Shown: positions 8,511-17,232 of the stretch, piece after piece
How the letters are laid out: every line of letters starts with the position of its first letter
Position numbering within the stretch: position 1 is the first letter of the stretch
From: Thalassotalea loyana
GTDB lineage: Bacteria; Pseudomonadota; Gammaproteobacteria; Enterobacterales; Alteromonadaceae
Reading direction: 5' to 3'
Length of the DNA stretch: 64,000 bases
Assembly (NCBI RefSeq): GCF_030161435.1
Contig: NZ_BSSV01000001.1
Span: forward strand, 558,001-622,000
Made by a program: the position numbers and the translations under genes
The notes under the pieces: generated by a model
Database searches by the model: none
What the model was told of the DNA's origin: nothing
Seen by the model: the letters and a program-made list of their open reading frames with translations, nothing else

Positions 8511-11267
8511 ATGTTGAAGTTTAAACCTAGCAAGGTAACGCTTGCTATGCTTTCTACTGGCTTAATGGCAATGGGTGCTCCTGCACTAGCAGCTCAAGAC
8601 AGCCAAGCAAAAGAACAAGAAGTTGAAGTTATTACGGTTACGGGTATCCGTGGTTCTTTACAGCGTGCTCAAGCGATCAAGATGAGCACAGACAACATCG
8701 TCGAAGTAATCTCTGCAGAAGACATCGGTAAATTACCAGATACATCTGTAGCAGAATCTTTATCTCGTTTACCAGGTGTTACAGGTGAACGTCGTAACGG
8801 TCGTACTAGTGGTCTTGCTGTTCGTGGTTTTAATGAGAACTACGTTGGTACAACGTTAAACGGTCGTGAAATCTTAGGTATGGGTGATAACCGTGGTGTT
8901 GAGTTTGACCTTTACCCGACAGAAATCATTAACAACATCGTTGTTTACAAATCTTCAGAAGCAGGCCTTACGACACAAGGTATCGGTGGTACTATCGATA
9001 TGCAAATGGTTAGTCCGCTAACTGCTGAAAAAACAATGACGTTCAATGCATCATACGAACAAAATGGTGAAGACGCAGGTAACCCTGATTACGATAACAA
9101 TGGTCACCGTTTATCATTCAACTTCGTAGACAAGTTTGCCGACGATACAATTGGTTTAGCATTAACTGTTGCGAACCAAGAAACTCCTCGCCAAGAAAAT
9201 CAATTCCGTGGTTGGGGTTACGCTGATTCAAGCCAAGCTCCAGGTGCAAAAATCTTAGGTGGTCATGACTCTTACACGCGTTCAGCTTTATTAGAGCGTA
9301 CATCAGTTGCTGGTGTTGTTGAGTGGGCGCCAACTGACCGTTTAAAAGTTAAATTAGACGCGTTATACATCGACTTTGAAGAAAACGATGTAAAACGTGG
9401 TTTAGAAGAAGGTGGCGCTGAATGGGGTGCTCCTAACCACACTGCTGGTCCTGTTGAAAACGGCTTAGTAATGAGCGGTGAGTTCGACGGTTTCCATTCT
9501 GTTATCCGTAACGACGGTTTAAGCCAAAAAGCTGAATTAAACAGCTTAGGTTTAAACGTAGAATACGCTTTATCTGATAACTGGACATTAGATCTTGATT
9601 ACTCTGCAAGTGATGTAGAAAAAGACTTAATCGACGTTGAAAGTTACTCAGGTACTGGCCGTGCTGGTATTGATGGCCGACCTACTATTGCTCGCTCATG
9701 GCAGCAAACTTCAACGGGTGCTATTTTCGGCGCACATTCAACGTTATCTACATTAGATTACACAGATCCAAACCTAATCCGTTTAGCTGGCCCTCAAGCA
9801 TGGGGTGCTCCAGTAGTAGGTTCTGACGCACAAGATGGTTTCATTAACCGTCCTGAGTTTGATGAAGAGTTAGATGCGGCACGCGTAAGCGTTGAAGGTG
9901 TAGTTGAGTGGGGCATCATTTCTGGTGCTGAGTTTGGTTTACACATTTCAGACCGTAAGAAAACAAAAATCAACGAAGGTGATTACTTAACAGCTCCTTC
10001 ATACCCAGGTGATGAATCAATCCCTCAAGTATTAGGTGTAGCTGACTTAAGCTTTATCGGCATTAACGGCGTGTTAGCTTACGATGCGTTAGGTTTATAC
10101 CAAAGCGGTTACTACAATGCGACTGAAGCATCATTAGTACAAACTGACCGTTTCGGTGACACTTACACAGTTGAAGAAGACATTCGTACGTTCTACGCCA
10201 AGTTTAGCATCGATGCTGAGTTAGGTGATGTTTACGTTACAGGTAACTTTGGTCTTCAATACACAAGCGTAGAACAACAATCATTCGGTTTCTCAACAGT
10301 TGAGAATGCAAATGGTTATGTTGAAGCGACACCAGTTGAAGGTAGTGCAGAATACTCTGATTTATTACCAACAATTAACTTAAGCTTCGAAATTGCTGAA
10401 AACCAATTTATCCGTACTGCAGCTGGTAAAGTATTATCACGTCCTCGTATGGACCAAATGAAACCAAACAACGTTGCAACATTTGCTTATAACGATGATC
10501 AAATTGGTAACGCTAACCCAGAGCGTGGTCCTTGGAGTGGTAACGCAGGTAACCCAGAGCTTAAGCCACTTGAAGCTGTTCAGTTTGACTTATCTTACGA
10601 GAACTACTTCTCGCCAGAAGGTTACTTTGCTGCAACGTTCTTCTACAAAGATCTTAAGAACTGGCACCGTTCAAACAATGACCTAGCTGACTTCTCTGAT
10701 GTTTACATTCCTGAATTACATCAAGATAGCAATGGTAATGCACCAGCAACATTAATGGGTTTTGTTAGCACAGAGCAAGATGGTTTAGAAGGTTTTGTTC
10801 GCGGTTACGAATTCCAAACGAGCTTACCGTTTAACATTATGCACGACAGCCTTGAAGGTTTAGGTGTTGTAATGAGTGCTACATTTATCGATGGTGAATT
10901 GGATGATGGTGGTCGTATCCCAGGTCTTTCTGAAGAAAGTTACTCATTAACGGCTTACTATGAAATCAATGGTTGGGAATTCCGTATCGCTGGTACAAAG
11001 CGTGATGAATTCTTAACAGAAACACGTGGTTTAAGCTTAGCGCTTGAAGAAACTGAAGACTTAGGTGGTCAGTTATGGGATGCGCAAATTAGCTACGACT
11101 TCAGCGAGTCTAGCATGGAATCATTACACGGTTTACGTGTGAGCTTCCAAGCGCAAAACTTAACAGACGAAGACACAGTTCAAGCTGAGGCTGTTGACTC
11201 TCGTCAGATTACTAAGTACCAATCTTTCGGTGCTAACTACATGTTAAGCATGAACTACGAGTTCTAA
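8511..11267 (+). CDS. TonB-dependent receptor, maltodextrin-type, strongly codon-biased
   Basis: A 918-residue outer-membrane receptor. It has a signal peptide (about 1-28, ending in ALA-A), a TonB-box-like EVEVITVTG at 37-45, a plug domain with ISAEDIGKLPD and LSRLPGV, and a barrel ending in YEF. The start at 8511 follows a strong GGGGAGA site. Codon choice is very uniform (Arg mostly CGT, Leu mostly TTA, Gly GGT, Asn AAC), much closer to the ribosomal and cytochrome genes here than to the first receptor, which suggests very high expression. The matching operators suggest induction by maltodextrins. A terminator follows, then the two halogenase-like genes. The ligand is inferred, not shown. 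Confidence 0.92.
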   Translation: MLKFKPSKVTLAMLSTGLMAMGAPALAAQDSQAKEQEVEVITVTGIRGSLQRAQAIKMSTDNIVEVISAEDIGKLPDTSVAESLSRLPGVTGERRNGRTSGLAVRGFNENYVGTTLNGREILGMGDNRGVEFDLYPTEIINNIVVYKSSEAGLTTQGIGGTIDMQMVSPLTAEKTMTFNASYEQNGEDAGNPDYDNNGHRLSFNFVDKFADDTIGLALTVANQETPRQENQFRGWGYADSSQAPGAKILGGHDSYTRSALLERTSVAGVVEWAPTDRLKVKLDALYIDFEENDVKRGLEEGGAEWGAPNHTAGPVENGLVMSGEFDGFHSVIRNDGLSQKAELNSLGLNVEYALSDNWTLDLDYSASDVEKDLIDVESYSGTGRAGIDGRPTIARSWQQTSTGAIFGAHSTLSTLDYTDPNLIRLAGPQAWGAPVVGSDAQDGFINRPEFDEELDAARVSVEGVVEWGIISGAEFGLHISDRKKTKINEGDYLTAPSYPGDESIPQVLGVADLSFIGINGVLAYDALGLYQSGYYNATEASLVQTDRFGDTYTVEEDIRTFYAKFSIDAELGDVYVTGNFGLQYTSVEQQSFGFSTVENANGYVEATPVEGSAEYSDLLPTINLSFEIAENQFIRTAAGKVLSRPRMDQMKPNNVATFAYNDDQIGNANPERGPWSGNAGNPELKPLEAVQFDLSYENYFSPEGYFAATFFYKDLKNWHRSNNDLADFSDVYIPELHQDSNGNAPATLMGFVSTEQDGLEGFVRGYEFQTSLPFNIMHDSLEGLGVVMSATFIDGELDDGGRIPGLSEESYSLTAYYEINGWEFRIAGTKRDEFLTETRGLSLALEETEDLGGQLWDAQISYDFSESSMESLHGLRVSFQAQNLTDEDTVQAEAVDSRQITKYQSFGANYMLSMNYEF

Positions 11268-11286
11268 TCAACTCGTTCTGAATATA

Positions 11287-11316
11287 AACCTGCCAGGCGA
11301 CTGGCAGGTTTTTCTT
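11287..11316 (+). terminator. Rho-independent terminator after second TonB receptor
   Basis: AACCTGCCAG pairs with CTGGCAGGTT around a GCGA tetraloop, followed by TTTCTTT. It should end most receptor transcripts before the halogenase-like genes, leaving those at lower read-through expression or under their own promoter. Confidence 0.9.
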
Positions 11317-11333
11317 TATAGACAGTTTGTTTT

Positions 11334-11367
11334 TCACTAAATTAATCAACAACCCGTAATTTAGTGA
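11334..11367. repeat. Perfect 11-bp inverted repeat upstream of halogenase-like genes
   Basis: TCACTAAATTA (11334-11344) and TAATTTAGTGA (11357-11367) are exact reverse complements with a 12-base spacer. The element ends 44 bases before the first halogenase-like start and has no following T run, so it is not an ordinary terminator. It could be a regulator-binding site or an mRNA hairpin in the leader. Confidence 0.7.
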
Positions 11368-11411
11368 CAAGCAAATTACACGTCATAAGTTCCAATTATT
11401 AGATATTTGTT

Positions 11412-12908
11412 ATGAATAATGCAGTAAAAAAAGTCGTGGTATTAGGTGGCGGTACGTCAGGTTGGATGTCTGCAGCATTTTTGAAGAAAATGTTCACTGA
11501 ACAAGTCGATGTTGAATTGGTTGAGTCTGATGCAATCGGCACGATTGGCGTTGGTGAGGCAACTATTCCACCTATACGTTTATTTAACAACGTGCTCGGT
11601 ATTAACGAAGCTGAGTTCATTAAAGAAACGAAAGCAACAATTAAACTCGCTATTAAATTTGAAAATTGGAAAAACGTTGGCGAAAGTTATTTTCACACGT
11701 TTGGCAGTGCAGGAAAAAGCAATCCATTTTGCCACTTTCATCATTACTACTATCGCGCGAAACAATTAGGCTTAGATAAAAGTATTTGGGACTACGATTT
11801 AAATTATTTATGTGCAGAGCAAGGTAAGTTTGCGCAAATTCAAGCCAAAGATCCCATTTTGGATATGCCATTTGCTTACCATTTTGATGCTGGTCTTTAT
11901 GCCAAATTTTTACGTAAATTTAGTGAAAATATGGGCGTAAAGAGAACTGAGGGCATGGTTGAGCAGATTGTTCAAAACAATGACTCAGGTTTTATTGAAA
12001 AATTAATCTTACAATCAGGCCAAGTCATTGAAGGTGATTTGTTTATTGATTGCTCGGGTTTCAAGGGAATGTTAATTCAGAAAACCTTAGCGACTGGTTT
12101 TGAAGATTGGAGCCATTGGTTGCATTCTGATTCTGCCATTGCAGTGCCATCTGAAAGGCTTGAACATACGTTACCTTATACACGTTCGATTGCGCATTCT
12201 GGTGGTTGGCAATGGCGAATTCCGCTACAACATCGAAATGGTAACGGGATTGTATTTAGTCACCGCCATTACACACCTGAACAGGCTGAAAATGTGTTGA
12301 TGTCTAATTTAGATAGCAAACCATTAGCTGATCCTAAGCTTATTCGCTTTACAACGGGACGTCGTCGAAAGCAATGGAATAAAAACGTCATTGCTGTTGG
12401 GCTATCGAGTGGCTTCTTAGAGCCGTTAGAATCAACGAGTATTCACCTTATTCAAAGCGCAGTTGTTCGCCTTGCCCATTTGTTTCCACATAATGGTATC
12501 AATGAGCATGATATCGCTGAATATAACAAGCAATCAGAAATTGAATACCAGCAAATTCGTGATTTTATCATTCTTCATTATGTGGTTAATGAACGCACGG
12601 ATAGTTTGTACTGGAAAGAAATGCGTGAAATGGAAATTCCTGATTCACTTCGCCATAAAATTGAATTATTTAAATCAACAGGTCGAATTTTTAGAGAGCA
12701 AAATGATCTCTTCTTAGAGAGCTCTTGGCTTCAGGTGATGGCTGGACAAGGACTCGAACCAAAAGATTACAATGCGTTAGCTGATCAGCTGTCAGAGCAT
12801 CAACTGATGGATATGCTGAACCGTATCGAGCAAATAAAACGTGAACCAGTTAGCCAGTTGCCTTCGCATGACGAGTTTTTACAAAGCATTATGCAGCGGG
12901 CTAATTAG
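11412..12908 (+). CDS. Flavin-dependent tryptophan-halogenase-like protein 1
   Basis: A 498-residue member of the flavin-dependent halogenase family (PrnA-like). The N-terminal FAD-binding motif is GGGTSGW (12-18), followed by GVGEATIPP. Lys78 in ATIKLAIKF matches the essential lysine of PrnA (Lys79). The halogenase signature WxWxIP is present (Trp266, Trp268, Pro271), as is the GFLEPLEST motif that carries the catalytic glutamate. All recognised key residues are therefore intact. The natural substrate is unknown. Homologues beside TonB receptors in Caulobacterales and Xanthomonadales have shown halogenation of small indoles in vitro, but their role in carbohydrate uptake loci is unexplained. 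It lies 12 bases before a second family member. Confidence 0.9.
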   Translation: MNNAVKKVVVLGGGTSGWMSAAFLKKMFTEQVDVELVESDAIGTIGVGEATIPPIRLFNNVLGINEAEFIKETKATIKLAIKFENWKNVGESYFHTFGSAGKSNPFCHFHHYYYRAKQLGLDKSIWDYDLNYLCAEQGKFAQIQAKDPILDMPFAYHFDAGLYAKFLRKFSENMGVKRTEGMVEQIVQNNDSGFIEKLILQSGQVIEGDLFIDCSGFKGMLIQKTLATGFEDWSHWLHSDSAIAVPSERLEHTLPYTRSIAHSGGWQWRIPLQHRNGNGIVFSHRHYTPEQAENVLMSNLDSKPLADPKLIRFTTGRRRKQWNKNVIAVGLSSGFLEPLESTSIHLIQSAVVRLAHLFPHNGINEHDIAEYNKQSEIEYQQIRDFIILHYVVNERTDSLYWKEMREMEIPDSLRHKIELFKSTGRIFREQNDLFLESSWLQVMAGQGLEPKDYNALADQLSEHQLMDMLNRIEQIKREPVSQLPSHDEFLQSIMQRAN

Positions 12909-12920
12909 TTTGGGCAAGGC

Positions 12921-14414
12921 ATGAATAAACCTGTTTCAATAGCAATTGTTGGTGGTGGAACTGCAGGCTGGATGGCTGCAAATCTATTTGCTCAGAAATG
13001 GGCTGATAAAAATGTATCGATCAGTTTAATAGAGTCTCCTGATATAGGTATCATTGGTGTCGGTGAAGGCTCTACACCAACCTTGAAAAGGTTTTTCGAC
13101 ATTATTGATGTTGCTGAGCGAGATTGGATGCCAGCTTGCAATGCAACTTACAAAGTAAATATACGGTTTAAAGACTGGAGTCCTCAGTCAGGCATAGAAA
13201 GCTATTCGCACCCATTTACATCGCAAGTTGATACATTCACCTCTCGTTCATTTCACGTTAATACTAGAACGCGCCGACTAGGGCTAGATACTCATGTCGT
13301 ACCGGAAGATTTTTTCATCAATGGTGTGTTAGCCCAGCAGGGAAAGGGCCCTGTCACGCCAGAAAACTTTCCTTTTAAAATGGAATATGGCTATCACTTT
13401 GATTCAGGGCTATTAGGCCAATTTCTTGCTAAAAATGCGAGTGATAAAGGCGTACGCCATATCCAAGCTAATGTGACAGATGTTACTCGTCACCCGAATG
13501 GTGATATTGCAAGTGTGATAACCAAAGAAAGCGGTAAAATATCGGCAGATTTTTTTGTTGATTGTACTGGCTTTAAGGCACTGCTTATTGGAAAAACGTT
13601 AGGCGTAGCCTTCAAACCCTATAAAGATAATCTGTTTAATGATAGTGCTGTGGTCATGCCGACGAGTATCGATGATGTGATCCCTGTTGAAACACTATCG
13701 ACTGCCTTGAGCGCTGGTTGGGCATGGAAAATTCCATTAACGAATCGTTATGGCAATGGTTACGTCTACAGTAGTGACTTTATTTCTTCTGACCAAGCGG
13801 AAACTGAATTTCGTACGCATTTAAATACGTTAAATGACGATACTCCATGTCATCACTTGAAGATGAACGTCGGTTGTTTGGAAAAACAGTGGTCTCATAA
13901 CTGCATTAGTATTGGTTTATCTCAGGGGTTTATCGAACCTCTAGAGGCAACTGCGCTTCATCTTGTTCAATTGAGCTTAGAAATGTTTATCGAACAGTTT
14001 GAAAGCGGAGATTTCACCAATAAGAACCAACAAATCTACAACGATTTTACTGGTGAGCGTTTCGAACGCGTCCGAGATTATATTGTTGCCCATTATAAAA
14101 TGAATACGCGAACTGATAGCGAATATTGGCGAGTAAATCGTGAGAATACCAATCTGTCTCAGTCGTTAATTCAAATATTAAATGCTTGGTTTAATCGAGA
14201 GGACTTAACTGAAGAGATCGTTCGTCAGAACCTGCAAAGTCATTTTGATACCAGCTCTTGGCACTGTTTACTAGCAGGTTATGGCGCATTTCCTCCGTTA
14301 GCCTCAAATCAGCCAGATCAAGGCGACCTATATAAGAACAATGATATTGCACAATTCTTAAAAGGCTGTGCACTTAATTTTCAATCACATGCTTCACATC
14401 TGCAGTTAAAATAA
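12921..14414 (+). CDS. Flavin-dependent tryptophan-halogenase-like protein 2
   Basis: A 497-residue paralogue of the preceding gene, probably co-transcribed with it. It shows the FAD motif GGGTAGW (11-17), GVGEGSTP, Lys78 in ATYKVNIRF at the PrnA Lys79 position, the WxWxIP signature (Trp267, Trp269, Pro272) and GFIEPLEAT. Sequence identity with the neighbour is clearly partial, so the pair is an old duplication or two independently acquired enzymes, not a recent copy. A separate flavin reductase is normally needed and none is seen here. The MFS transporter follows after 11 bases. The function in this locus is unknown. Confidence 0.9.
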   Translation: MNKPVSIAIVGGGTAGWMAANLFAQKWADKNVSISLIESPDIGIIGVGEGSTPTLKRFFDIIDVAERDWMPACNATYKVNIRFKDWSPQSGIESYSHPFTSQVDTFTSRSFHVNTRTRRLGLDTHVVPEDFFINGVLAQQGKGPVTPENFPFKMEYGYHFDSGLLGQFLAKNASDKGVRHIQANVTDVTRHPNGDIASVITKESGKISADFFVDCTGFKALLIGKTLGVAFKPYKDNLFNDSAVVMPTSIDDVIPVETLSTALSAGWAWKIPLTNRYGNGYVYSSDFISSDQAETEFRTHLNTLNDDTPCHHLKMNVGCLEKQWSHNCISIGLSQGFIEPLEATALHLVQLSLEMFIEQFESGDFTNKNQQIYNDFTGERFERVRDYIVAHYKMNTRTDSEYWRVNRENTNLSQSLIQILNAWFNREDLTEEIVRQNLQSHFDTSSWHCLLAGYGAFPPLASNQPDQGDLYKNNDIAQFLKGCALNFQSHASHLQLK

Positions 14415-14425
14415 GTGAGATATTC

Positions 14426-15829
14426 ATGTTAGCAATGCAAAAAAATTTAACTAATCGCTTTTATATGCTGTTGTCACTTCCGGCGACGGCGATGGGGTTT
14501 GCCTTATCGGTGCAAATTTCGGCACTTAGTTGGATCTTAACAACTCAATACGGTCTTGATATTCATGAAGTGGGTTTGGTTTGGGCCGCAGGTCCAATTG
14601 CCGGCATCTTAGGTCAAGTCATTGTAGGTATTGTTAGCGATAAAGTGTGGTTTTGGAATGGGCGCCGTCGACCGTTTATTTTAGTCGGAGGTGTTATTGC
14701 CGGGCTCATGTTACTAGCCTTGCCAAATATTGATATCGTTTCTTCTAGTTTGGGCTTTTCTGGCATTTTAGGGGTCGCAATCGCGATAGCGCTTGCCCTG
14801 GATTTATCAATCAATGTTAGTTTTAACCCAACCCGTTCAATTATCGCAGATGTCACACCTGAAGGAGAGGAACGTACTAAAGGTTATACCTGGATGCAAA
14901 CAGTATCTGGCACGTTTGGTGTTATGGCCTATGCAATAGGTGCGACTTGGGGTAATTATGCGCTAATCTATTTTGGTGCTGTATTAGTGTTAGTGTTATC
15001 ACTAATCCCTCCATTTTTTATCGAAGAGCCTCGCCAATTAACTGAACAAGGAGAGGTACAAGAAGATTACGGCCTTATTGATGTCATCAAAAACATCAAG
15101 CCGCTGTGGGGTATTTTAATTTATGATATTTACGCGTTGGGTTTGCAGATATCAGGCATTAAAGTTGACCATTATTATGCCGAGGCAGTTGCTGGCTTAA
15201 TTACCCTTGTGTTAGTGATTCAAACGATCAGTGCTAAAGAGCAAGCTGACTTGCCAACGAATCAAACCGGTTTTGCTAAGGTGCTTGCTGCACATTCATT
15301 TAGCTGGATTGGTGTACAAACCATGTTTGTTTTCATTATTGCGTTTCTGCAAGACAAAATGCCTTCAGTTGGTGATGATGACTTAGGAAAAATCATCGCA
15401 ACGAGTTTCCTGATACTTAGTATTACAGCCGCTTTTTTGCCTGCACTTGTGCTTGAGCCCGTTGCAAAGAAAATAGGTCGAGTGAAGACGCATACCATTT
15501 GTATCGCAACAATGGCGGTTTCATATGGTTTAGTGGCTTACATAGGGCATGAAAAAGTTAACTTATATATCTTGATGGCTATTTTAGGCATTGGTTGGTC
15601 TTCGATTATCAGCTTGCCATTTGCGATTATGTCGGAAAAGGTCAACCAAGCTCAAATGGGACTATACATGGGGTTATTTAACTTATCTGTTGTATTGCCA
15701 CAACTATTGGTTAGTTTAGGTGTCGGCTTATTTATTTCGAAAATCGCAGATAAAAGTGTGGTATTCCAAGTAAGTGCTGTTGCTTTAGCTATTTCAGCCT
15801 TGGTGTGGACAAAAGTTAAAGAAAAATAA
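14426..15829 (+). CDS. MFS sugar transporter (MalT/SLC45-like, probable maltose or maltodextrin importer)
   Basis: A 467-residue polytopic inner-membrane protein with about 12 hydrophobic segments. The first membrane segment is followed by AAGPIAGILGQ and then the MFS loop signature VGIVSDKVWFWNGRRRPF. This arrangement is typical of the SLC45/plant-sucrose-transporter-like MFS branch, which includes the maltose transporters found in proteobacterial maltodextrin loci. ATG 14426 is supported by GTGAG six bases upstream. It is the last gene of the halogenase-like unit and ends before a terminator. It would carry maltose or short maltodextrins released in the periplasm into the cytoplasm; the substrate is inferred from family and context. 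Confidence 0.88.
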   Translation: MLAMQKNLTNRFYMLLSLPATAMGFALSVQISALSWILTTQYGLDIHEVGLVWAAGPIAGILGQVIVGIVSDKVWFWNGRRRPFILVGGVIAGLMLLALPNIDIVSSSLGFSGILGVAIAIALALDLSINVSFNPTRSIIADVTPEGEERTKGYTWMQTVSGTFGVMAYAIGATWGNYALIYFGAVLVLVLSLIPPFFIEEPRQLTEQGEVQEDYGLIDVIKNIKPLWGILIYDIYALGLQISGIKVDHYYAEAVAGLITLVLVIQTISAKEQADLPTNQTGFAKVLAAHSFSWIGVQTMFVFIIAFLQDKMPSVGDDDLGKIIATSFLILSITAAFLPALVLEPVAKKIGRVKTHTICIATMAVSYGLVAYIGHEKVNLYILMAILGIGWSSIISLPFAIMSEKVNQAQMGLYMGLFNLSVVLPQLLVSLGVGLFISKIADKSVVFQVSAVALAISALVWTKVKEK

Positions 15830-15851
15830 ACTGTTAACATCTATTCGTTGG

Positions 15852-15878
15852 AGGCGCTTAATTGCGCCTTTATTTTTT
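15852..15878 (+). terminator. Rho-independent terminator after MFS transporter
   Basis: AGGCGC pairs with GCGCCT around TTAATT, followed by TTATTTTTT. The T run overlaps the last codons of the convergent minus-strand gene that ends at 15870. Confidence 0.85.
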
Positions 15879-16628
15879 CTTACCAAGACGCTTTAGCACT
15901 TTGTCCATATGTTGTTTAAAGTTTTTCTCGTCTTTTGTTAGGCCGCAACCAAAACTCGAAACTGGCTTATGGTCTAGCCCTAGGTATGATAGATCCTCTA
16001 CTAACAAACAGTTACCATCATCCCCTTTGATAATATCAAAGCTACCGACATTGGATGTGGCTTGCTTTAATTTTTCATCTTCGCTTTGTGGCACTGTAGA
16101 GTGTGGCACTGGGATGTGTTTGCCCGCCATTACATCGCCTTGACGATAACGTTGATATTCAGCAAATTCCTCTTGCATTGTTTGCGTTTGAATTTGCTTT
16201 TGTAAGTCAAACAGTTGTGCCCTTACTGAAGTGTTTTTTTTCGGTGTTACCAGCTGTTTCGGTGCTGGTTCTCGTTTAGGTTGAGTCGAATCACTTGCAT
16301 TGGGGGATTGCTTAACCGCTTTAGGCTGCATATCAGGTTCCTCAACTGCTTGAGGAATGGTTGACTTATCATCGAGTTGAGGCGGTGATTCTTGTGGTTT
16401 TGGTTTAATCTCTTCCTGAGTATCTTCCTGTAATTTAGTTTCTTCAGGCTTAGGCGTATCTTTGGGGGCTGTCGGTATGTAGAGATAACTTTTGATAGGT
16501 TTTACGTCTTGAGTTTCTTGCAATGGTAAATCAAACGATTGCATGCTCAGTATTGCTAATAAGCCAATATGAATAGCTGCGGTAAATAAAATAGCCTTAT
16601 GGTGCTGTTTTATCGACGATATTAGCAA
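15870..16628 (-). CDS. TonB/TolA-like proline-rich membrane protein, function unknown
   Basis: A 252-residue protein with one N-terminal membrane segment (about 12-29) and then a long Pro/Lys/Glu/Gln-rich stretch (about 40-130), the architecture of periplasm-spanning TonB and TolA proteins. The membrane segment carries Thr16-x3-His20, which matches in both spacing and position the Ser16-x3-His20 pair that couples E. coli TonB to ExbB/ExbD. The C-terminal region (about 150-252) has two cysteines and no TonB C-terminal domain that I can recognise, and no exbB/exbD genes are nearby. It could be a divergent energy transducer or a structural cell-envelope protein. It converges with the MFS transporter gene. 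Confidence 0.7.
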   Translation of the reverse strand: MLISSIKQHHKAILFTAAIHIGLLAILSMQSFDLPLQETQDVKPIKSYLYIPTAPKDTPKPEETKLQEDTQEEIKPKPQESPPQLDDKSTIPQAVEEPDMQPKAVKQSPNASDSTQPKREPAPKQLVTPKKNTSVRAQLFDLQKQIQTQTMQEEFAEYQRYRQGDVMAGKHIPVPHSTVPQSEDEKLKQATSNVGSFDIIKGDDGNCLLVEDLSYLGLDHKPVSSFGCGLTKDEKNFKQHMDKVLKRLGKKK

Positions 16629-16775
16629 TTTTCCTTCCTTGAAGTTTTATCTCATGACGATATCAATAGACTTGAGAAGACAACAAAAGTTCACTGCGCT
16701 AACTCGTTGATTTAGAAAAGCCAAGGATCATTTGCTACACTAACTTATTAGTACCATTAACCACAAAAGACCATC

Positions 16776-17150
16776 ATGGAATATCAGTTTTCACATGATA
16801 CAACGTCCGGTAACTTGCGGGCGCGATTCAACACAGAGCATCAAGTTTTCGGCCACTGGCTTGAAACTGAAGTCGGCAAAAATCATTCTCAAGTCGCTAA
16901 AATTTTAAAAATGCTGGATGGCTTATCAAATGCACATCAACAAGATTTGAAGTTAGTTGGCCACCAGTACACATTAATTCTCTCTGAACATGACGCATTA
17001 ATTGCGTTAAACGCCAGTTTAGAAGGGGAAGCAATGGCGGAAAACTTAGCAGAGCAAGCGTTAGATTTTGACGAAACAGAAACCGCAATGTGCGGTATTG
17101 ATGATTTTCATGATTTAATAGCGGCATGGGCAAACTTTCTTACAAATTAA
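16776..17150 (+). CDS. yacL: YacL (UPF0231) family protein
   Basis: A 124-residue soluble protein that lines up over its full length with E. coli YacL: MEYQFSHD at the start, then GHWLETEV, GHQYTL, and the C-terminal pattern MCGIDDFHDLIAAWANF. The family is conserved in gammaproteobacteria and its molecular role is not established. It is a single gene between the TonB-like gene (divergent) and the RND operon. No notable signals lie around it. Confidence 0.88.
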   Translation: MEYQFSHDTTSGNLRARFNTEHQVFGHWLETEVGKNHSQVAKILKMLDGLSNAHQQDLKLVGHQYTLILSEHDALIALNASLEGEAMAENLAEQALDFDETETAMCGIDDFHDLIAAWANFLTN

Positions 17151-17232
17151 ATCGTAACTAGTGCTTCAAAGTAAGTTAAAGTACGCTTAGAAAAAAATAA
17201 CTCTAAATATTGTTTTAATTAGGTATTTTCCT

